From the NCBI GenBank assembly GCA_911728455.2, contig OU452230.1:12894438-12958437 (forward strand): a DNA stretch of 64,000 bases. The letters run 5' to 3'. This document shows, one piece after another, positions 45,782 to 64,000 of the stretch (positions are counted from its first letter, which is position 1; the number at the start of each line of letters is the position of its first letter). The translations under genes were made by a program, and so were the position numbers. This stretch comes from Marthasterias glacialis (Eukaryota > Echinodermata > Asteroidea > Forcipulatida > Asteriidae). The notes beneath the pieces were generated by a model. It ran no database searches. It saw only the letters and a list, made by a program, of their open reading frames with translations, and was not told where the DNA came from.

Positions 45782-46567
45782 TGCTCTGATGAAGATGCAA
45801 TATTTTGACCACAGGTGCCGTCATCATTTTTTTTCAAAATGTTTTCTATCACTCTGTTTTTGACAGCTCTCTAACACTCTGTAATTTGAAATTGGCCTTT
45901 GTGCCCTTCAAGTTGGCCTTGGTGCCCCAAGCATTTTCAAGAAGTTTAAGGCCATCTGGCCGTGCCCCTTTGAACCTTAAGCATGAGGCCTGTATGTATT
46001 CAGCCCTTAAGCATGAAATACAGTTTTGAATATGTTCTCAAACTAAAAAGTAGTGTGATTTTAAAAGAACCAATGATGCCTCGTTTAGAATGTATGTTTG
46101 TTGTTTGAATGGTTTGCCCACTTGGCCTAGCTTAGCACTGCTGTTGACAAAATTACACTGCACATTTCAAACACGTCATTTGTGTTGGCATTATGTTGAA
46201 TTCAGTTTCTTTCTACCCAATATAATGCATTATTTTTCAAAAGAAAAATTCTTATTGACATGTATACACTTTTGTGGAACTGGAGTGAAACAAACTTAAC
46301 AAGTTTCAAACTGCTGCTCTCTCCTTTGCAGGAAAGAAGCAGCGCTACAAGGCACCCAAGATCCAGAGGCTCATCACCCCACAGCGTCTCCAGCGCAAGC
46401 GTCACAACCTCGCCCTCAAGCGCAGACGTACGGCCAAGAACAAGGAGCAAGCCGCCGAGTATGCAAAGCTCCTCGCTCAGCGCCAGAAGGAGAAGAGAGA
46501 GGCCCACCTGAAGCGAAAGCGTTCTGCATCCATGCGGGAATCACACAGGGAGTCCACCTCAAAGTAG
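41004..46567 (+). CDS. RPS6: 40S ribosomal protein S6 (eS6), five exons, 244 aa
   Basis: Coding exons: 41004-41009 (ATG AAG only), 42636-42767, 43353-43563, 44583-44732, 46332-46567; total 735 nt. All introns are GT-AG. The protein reads [86 protein letters not shown] and a basic C-terminal helix. This matches animal eS6 almost throughout (human 249 residues). The two-codon first exon has the same position as in vertebrates. The C-terminus ([18 protein letters not shown]) keeps basic residues before serines, as needed for S6-kinase phosphorylation, though not the exact vertebrate serine cluster. The protein is a 40S subunit component. Confidence 0.97.
41257..41300. repeat. Perfect hairpin in RPS6 intron 1
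   Basis: Arms CGTAACCCTCC (41257-41267) and GGAGGGTTACG (41290-41300) enclose a second palindrome, CCGACGGTCGG (41274-41284). The whole would form a two-tier stem. Confidence 0.75.
41545..41793 (-). repeat. Right arm of the long inverted repeat, in RPS6 intron 1
   Basis: Near-perfect reverse complement of 39460-39714 over about 250 bp. The two arms enclose about 1.8 kb that contains the RPS6 promoter, TOP start and exon 1. Confidence 0.85.
41903..42005. repeat. Hairpin element in RPS6 intron 1 (31-bp arms)
   Basis: The 31-bp arm 41903-41933, which starts ATGGCGACCGGAGTTGCAAA, is repeated as its reverse complement at 41975-42005 with one mismatch and a 41-base loop. This looks like a tiny foldback or MITE end pair. 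Confidence 0.85.
45164..45994. mobile_element. Probable inverted-repeat element in RPS6 intron 4
   Basis: TACAGGCCTCGACCTTAA at the left and the reverse complement of TTAAGCATGAGGCCTGTA at the right form imperfect terminal inverted repeats. Related GGCCTCATGCCCTT and TTAAGATCGAGGCCTG segments occur at 52566-52682, so the family is dispersed. Confidence 0.45.
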
Positions 46568-46767
46568 ACCCTAAAAATGGCCGGGTTGGTTAACGCAGGA
46601 TTGAATGCACATGAGTTGTCAAGTTGAAAATGCTTTTGGTGACAGCTGTTTCACCGAGTTTTAGAAAACTCATGTTAAATGTTAAGTATTAAGATTGAGA
46701 GAGAAGTTCACACACGAAATGAATCTTCATCTGATGCTTTATGAGATTTATCACTGGACTACCGAGG

Positions 46768-46792
46768 AATAAAACACATCTTATGAAATAAA
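46768..46792 (+). terminator. RPS6 poly(A) signals
   Basis: AATAAA at 46768-46773 and again at 46787-46792, about 200-225 nt after the RPS6 stop. The 3' end is expected shortly after 46800. Confidence 0.8.
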
Positions 46793-47154
46793 GTGATCCA
46801 AGACAAAATGATATGCGTAATAACTTGTCTCATTTATTTGTCATTGGTTAAATTAATAAGCCGTTAAAACTACATTAATCTGTGCTTGGTCAATCTCGGT
46901 GTATAGATCATTAAAACTGCTTAATTACGGCCTACAGTTCTGTTCAGAATCACCACAACTGATAGAGTTTCATGTTCACAGGTCTTTGCAAACCTCACTA
47001 CATTGTATTCCAACCATGCAAATGGTTTCAAATCCTAACTAGTCATGTCATTTTAACTGAGAAAAAGCCAGTATCACCCAAAAAACATATCAAGGATAAA
47101 GAATATGATTTTAGTTTACCCTTACTGTTGCACTGTTACAGCTTCTTGTGTAAG

Positions 47155-47215
47155 ATTTGAACCCACATTCAGAGCAGATGTCTTGACCATTAGAAGCCAG
47201 TTCAAATCCTGTAAT
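47155..47215 (-). mobile_element. tRNA-derived SINE fragment
   Basis: On the minus strand TGGCTTCTAATGGTCAAGAC (A-box-like) precedes TGTGGGTTCAAATC (B-box-like). The acceptor stem is not preserved. The spacing of the boxes matches the copy at 34551-34640. Confidence 0.5.
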
Positions 47216-47453
47216 TACCAGCAGGTAGCTTAAACCAAAATTGTATTTAGAATAAAACACAAAGTCATTAAGTTCTTCACCTAAAATAATAAAACACCCG
47301 AATCTGCAGGCAAGTAACGTCATCAACTTAATATCAGACTGCTTGGTTACACCAAGATCCAAGACATGAATTCTAGCTGAAAACACCAAGTACAGCACAT
47401 GATCTGTAGCTTGGAGCGTCCACTGGACACGATTATTTCCACAGGACCAGCTA

Positions 47454-47537
47454 TGGATTTCACAAAGCGGTTGAACTGGTCTTGGAGTTTGGACAAGTAA
47501 CTATTCCTACCTTATAGGACTAGTTTTGTGAAATCCA
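47454..47537. mobile_element. Short hairpin MITE, TGGATTTCACAAA ends
   Basis: TGGATTTCACAAA (47454-47466) and its exact reverse complement (47525-47537) bound an 84-bp element. A fragment of the same family (TGGATTTCACAAAAACTAGTCC) lies at 52502-52545 in a UPF1 intron. Confidence 0.7.
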
Positions 47538-50227
47538 CCTCTGGGTAATAAATAAAAAGCAAAAACCGTAATTTAGACTTTTTTTTTTTTACTAACCGAC
47601 TACAACAAATGATTCATACTGATGAGTGAAACAATCTAACAGTAACACTGCTCAACAATACCAGTATCAGACATTTTTAACAAGTATTGGATTGTTAACA
47701 AATATCCCTTGCATTAATCTGAAAATAAACCCAGTAGTTTCATTTCCTAAAAAGCTGTTCAAAATGTAGGCGTGACATAGACATTTTATCAAGTCATAGA
47801 AAGGTACACTGCAATTTTTCAGTGCGTTTTAAAGATTTGATGCAGCATGTGTTTTTTGTGTTTCCTTTCATTTTTGCTGACACAAAACTTAGCTGGAACT
47901 TTCTTTCAAGTTACAAAAAAAGGTATTCCACAAAATGACCAAGGTTGCACATTACGTTAATATTTGGTGACATCTCTTGAGGCTTCGAGTTCTTAACTTT
48001 GACCTACTATTGATTTAAGACACATTGTACATTAAAATTAAAGCTGGGAAGGGGAAGTCTGATAAACTTGGGAGTTCATTCTAAAGGCTGGTTTATATTC
48101 AGTTGCGCGATGATATTTGCTGGACGCTGAGCCTTTTCATTGCAGTTTATGTTCATCGAGGCATCAGCATTGACTTTAAACAAGCCCTTGTGCAACTTGT
48201 ACAGTCAATTCAAATTGAGTTGCAGCAATGCCCAAGACCTGACATCCCAATTCCCCTAAAATTGTCCTTTATTCAAGAAAACCTTTGAAGTTTTCTTGGT
48301 AGTTGGAGTGATTTTAGTAACTGAAGAATTTGACTAGCTTTTGTCTATTTCATGTCACTACATGACAGCAGTTTTTACACTTGTGAAAAAAAACAAGTTC
48401 TTGAACTATTAAAATCACTACATGTCATGTTCATTAAGCAGTATATGTATCATACTTGCTCTTCCAAATTCTATTTTCAAATTAAAATAAATCCCCAAAA
48501 TAATTCTAATACCAAAAGCTTGATTAAACCCAGACCTGAATTTGTAAACAAAATTAATGCCTATCGATCTCGCCTATAACTGCGATTAAATCATCTACAC
48601 TTATTTTAAAATAAATCACACTACAAAGAACAAAAAAGACGTACTTGGGGGACCAAATGGTAGGAAAGAGTGTAGGATAGATGAAACAATCTGTGTTTCT
48701 TTGCAACAAGACTACATCAAGGGCCCCCAAGTTGTCATAAACATGTGTGATAGCGTTAAAACACCTTTTTCATACTGATCAACATGGAGCTGGTAACTGC
48801 ACATTATCTCTTTAGTTCAAATAGGAAAAAAAGGGAAGTTAAACTCAACAAACTTGACCACCTCTTTCCACCTCATTACTACAGTTCCGTCAAACCCACA
48901 ACTCTGGTAAAGGGAATGCACAGTACTATGTCCATCATTTTATGGTTCCAGATTCAAAATGCTTAGACTCGTGGTTTTTACAGCAAAACCACCCCCATCA
49001 TAAAGGATTGTAAGCAGAGTGTTTTATATCTTTAACATTAGGCTTGGTAAATGCATGTTCAGCTGATTTTGACACTGCCAGGAATTGCCGTTCACTTCTA
49101 AAGTCTGAGTTAAACCCAAACACTTCATGAAATCTTTACTTTAAACTCTTTAATCCATCACCTTCCATTCCTTGACCATTAGTGTAATTCAACTCCCACG
49201 ACTTAAAACTCCACTAGTTTGTGCCCGGTATAATGCAAAGCAAGGAAGGTTTGACTTTGCACTACTCTGTCCAATTTTAATTTTAATGGGGTTTGGTGGT
49301 TTAGCATTTAGAAGACCATTCGGTTTGAAAATTTGATCCAGCCTTTATGGTTTTTGTTGTAGTTCTACATACCAGGGGTACATTTGTTGGTGCTTTTTTC
49401 CTTCTACTACTCTAGAGTACTTTTCCTGGTAGTCACTTGGTTGTTAATTTAGTAACAATGCCTTTGCTTGAGACTTGAATATGCCTCTGAAATCACTCCA
49501 AATACATGTAGGATTTTCAGTTTTTAAGTTTCGATGCAAGCATGTCATTCTTCACTTTTTGTTCAACCACCAATGTTATTACCACCACCTCACCCACCAA
49601 AATGGGGAAATACCGTCTGTTAATGTATAACCTGCATGCTTTCCAGATACAATTTATTTATTATTCCAGACAAAAACTTCCAGCCACAATTTTTGGACAT
49701 TAAGCTATGGATAAACCTCTTATTTCTGTCGCAAAAGCTTGTTACCGCCTCATGAGCAAGATGACACTATGAATGTTGCTGAAATGATTTTAAACATAGT
49801 GCATGCCTCTTGGGATGGGATAACTTATAAGTTGCCATGTTTTTGTGTGTGTTATATCTTATGTTAGCTTCATCTCTTTGCACGTTAGGCATTGTACCCA
49901 TCTTTATCTGAACATGACACCCAGGCAAGGGACACTTTCCAACATGCTTTTTATCTCTGTAGTGCACTTTTGTTGTTTTTTTTATTTCATTTCGACAAGC
50001 CTGATCTATCATGGCTCATCTTCCTCTCCCTTCGCTTTCCTTTTTCATGTTTCTCTCTCTTTCTCAGGAGAACCCTCTGTGTGCGTCTTTGCTGTTGATC
50101 CTCATGTTTGTTTTCTCGGTGTCTTCGCCGCTGTTCTTCCACCTCCCCGGCTGCTTTGAAGAAGGATGTTGAACACATTCTCTCGTGATTTTGGCGCGCG
50201 TGTGCCAGCGCCATGCTTCGCTTAGTA

Positions 50228-63824
<13,597 letters not shown>

Positions 63825-64000
63825 CTGACAGCAACCAAAAAAAAACATAACTAAGATGGTGCTAACAATTAACCACTCATGGAGTCTTGCAAGGACTTCA
63901 ACACTATAATCACTAACTAGGCATCAAGACATGCAAGAAGCTAGTAAAACTAAAAGCACATAGATACATTTGACTAAGCACATTAACAATAAAATCAGAA

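Larger units (their letters stand above)
46800..50227. other. Tail-to-tail spacer between RPS6 and UPF1, including the UPF1 3' UTR
   Basis: No gene is supported on either strand. Part of it must be the UPF1 3' UTR (minus strand). Possible minus-strand AATAAA signals exist, for example near 49652, 48601 and 48268, but the real end is not decidable. It holds a SINE fragment near 47155-47215 and a hairpin MITE at 47454-47537; the rest is AT-rich. Confidence 0.55.

Noticed and set aside
45784-45830. C/D-box snoRNA in RPS6 intron 4 (TGATGA at 45785)
   Set aside because: The base before TGATGA is C, not a purine, and no D box with terminal stem was found at a suitable distance.

Overview
The window is animal nuclear DNA: AT-rich, with spliced genes, GT-AG introns, tRNA-derived SINEs and many short inverted-repeat elements. 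The REJ-module receptor and the SINE and MITE types suggest a marine invertebrate deuterostome, most likely an echinoderm. That is inference; hemichordate or cephalochordate is not excluded. All exon structures were assembled by hand from ORFs, splice consensus, reading phase and remembered family conservation.

Layout. 1-1466 holds the 3' end of a non-LTR retrotransposon. 1467-4265 is repeat-rich intergenic DNA. 4266-37436 (+) is one very large gene: an uninterrupted 14.9 kb first coding exon followed by 27 small exons. The hand-spliced frame stays open and totals 19,623 nt (6,540 residues). The protein has a signal peptide, fourteen consecutive ~300-480-residue units that each carry an eight-cysteine pattern, a Cys-rich DCAG-type block, a TIG-like and REJ region, a polybasic site, a GPS cleavage motif, one transmembrane helix and a 109-residue tail. 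A possible 58-codon gene with an X-box-like upstream site lies inside its first intron. 37437-40965 is intergenic with MITEs, an interstitial telomeric tract and one arm of a long inverted repeat.

40966-46800 (+) is RPS6 (five exons, 244 residues), with a conserved TOP start and a first exon that encodes only Met-Lys. 46800-50227 is the tail-to-tail spacer. 50228-63824 (-) is UPF1: twenty coding exons, 1,075 residues in view, with the N-terminal exon(s) beyond the right edge.

The genes share no pathway beyond general expression. RPS6 is a 40S subunit protein, UPF1 is the nonsense-mediated decay helicase, and the giant protein is a predicted surface receptor or adhesive protein. The main novelty is the giant protein: the eight-cysteine unit matches no family I recognise. 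The gene also joins an intronless repeat exon to an intron-rich REJ/GPS body.
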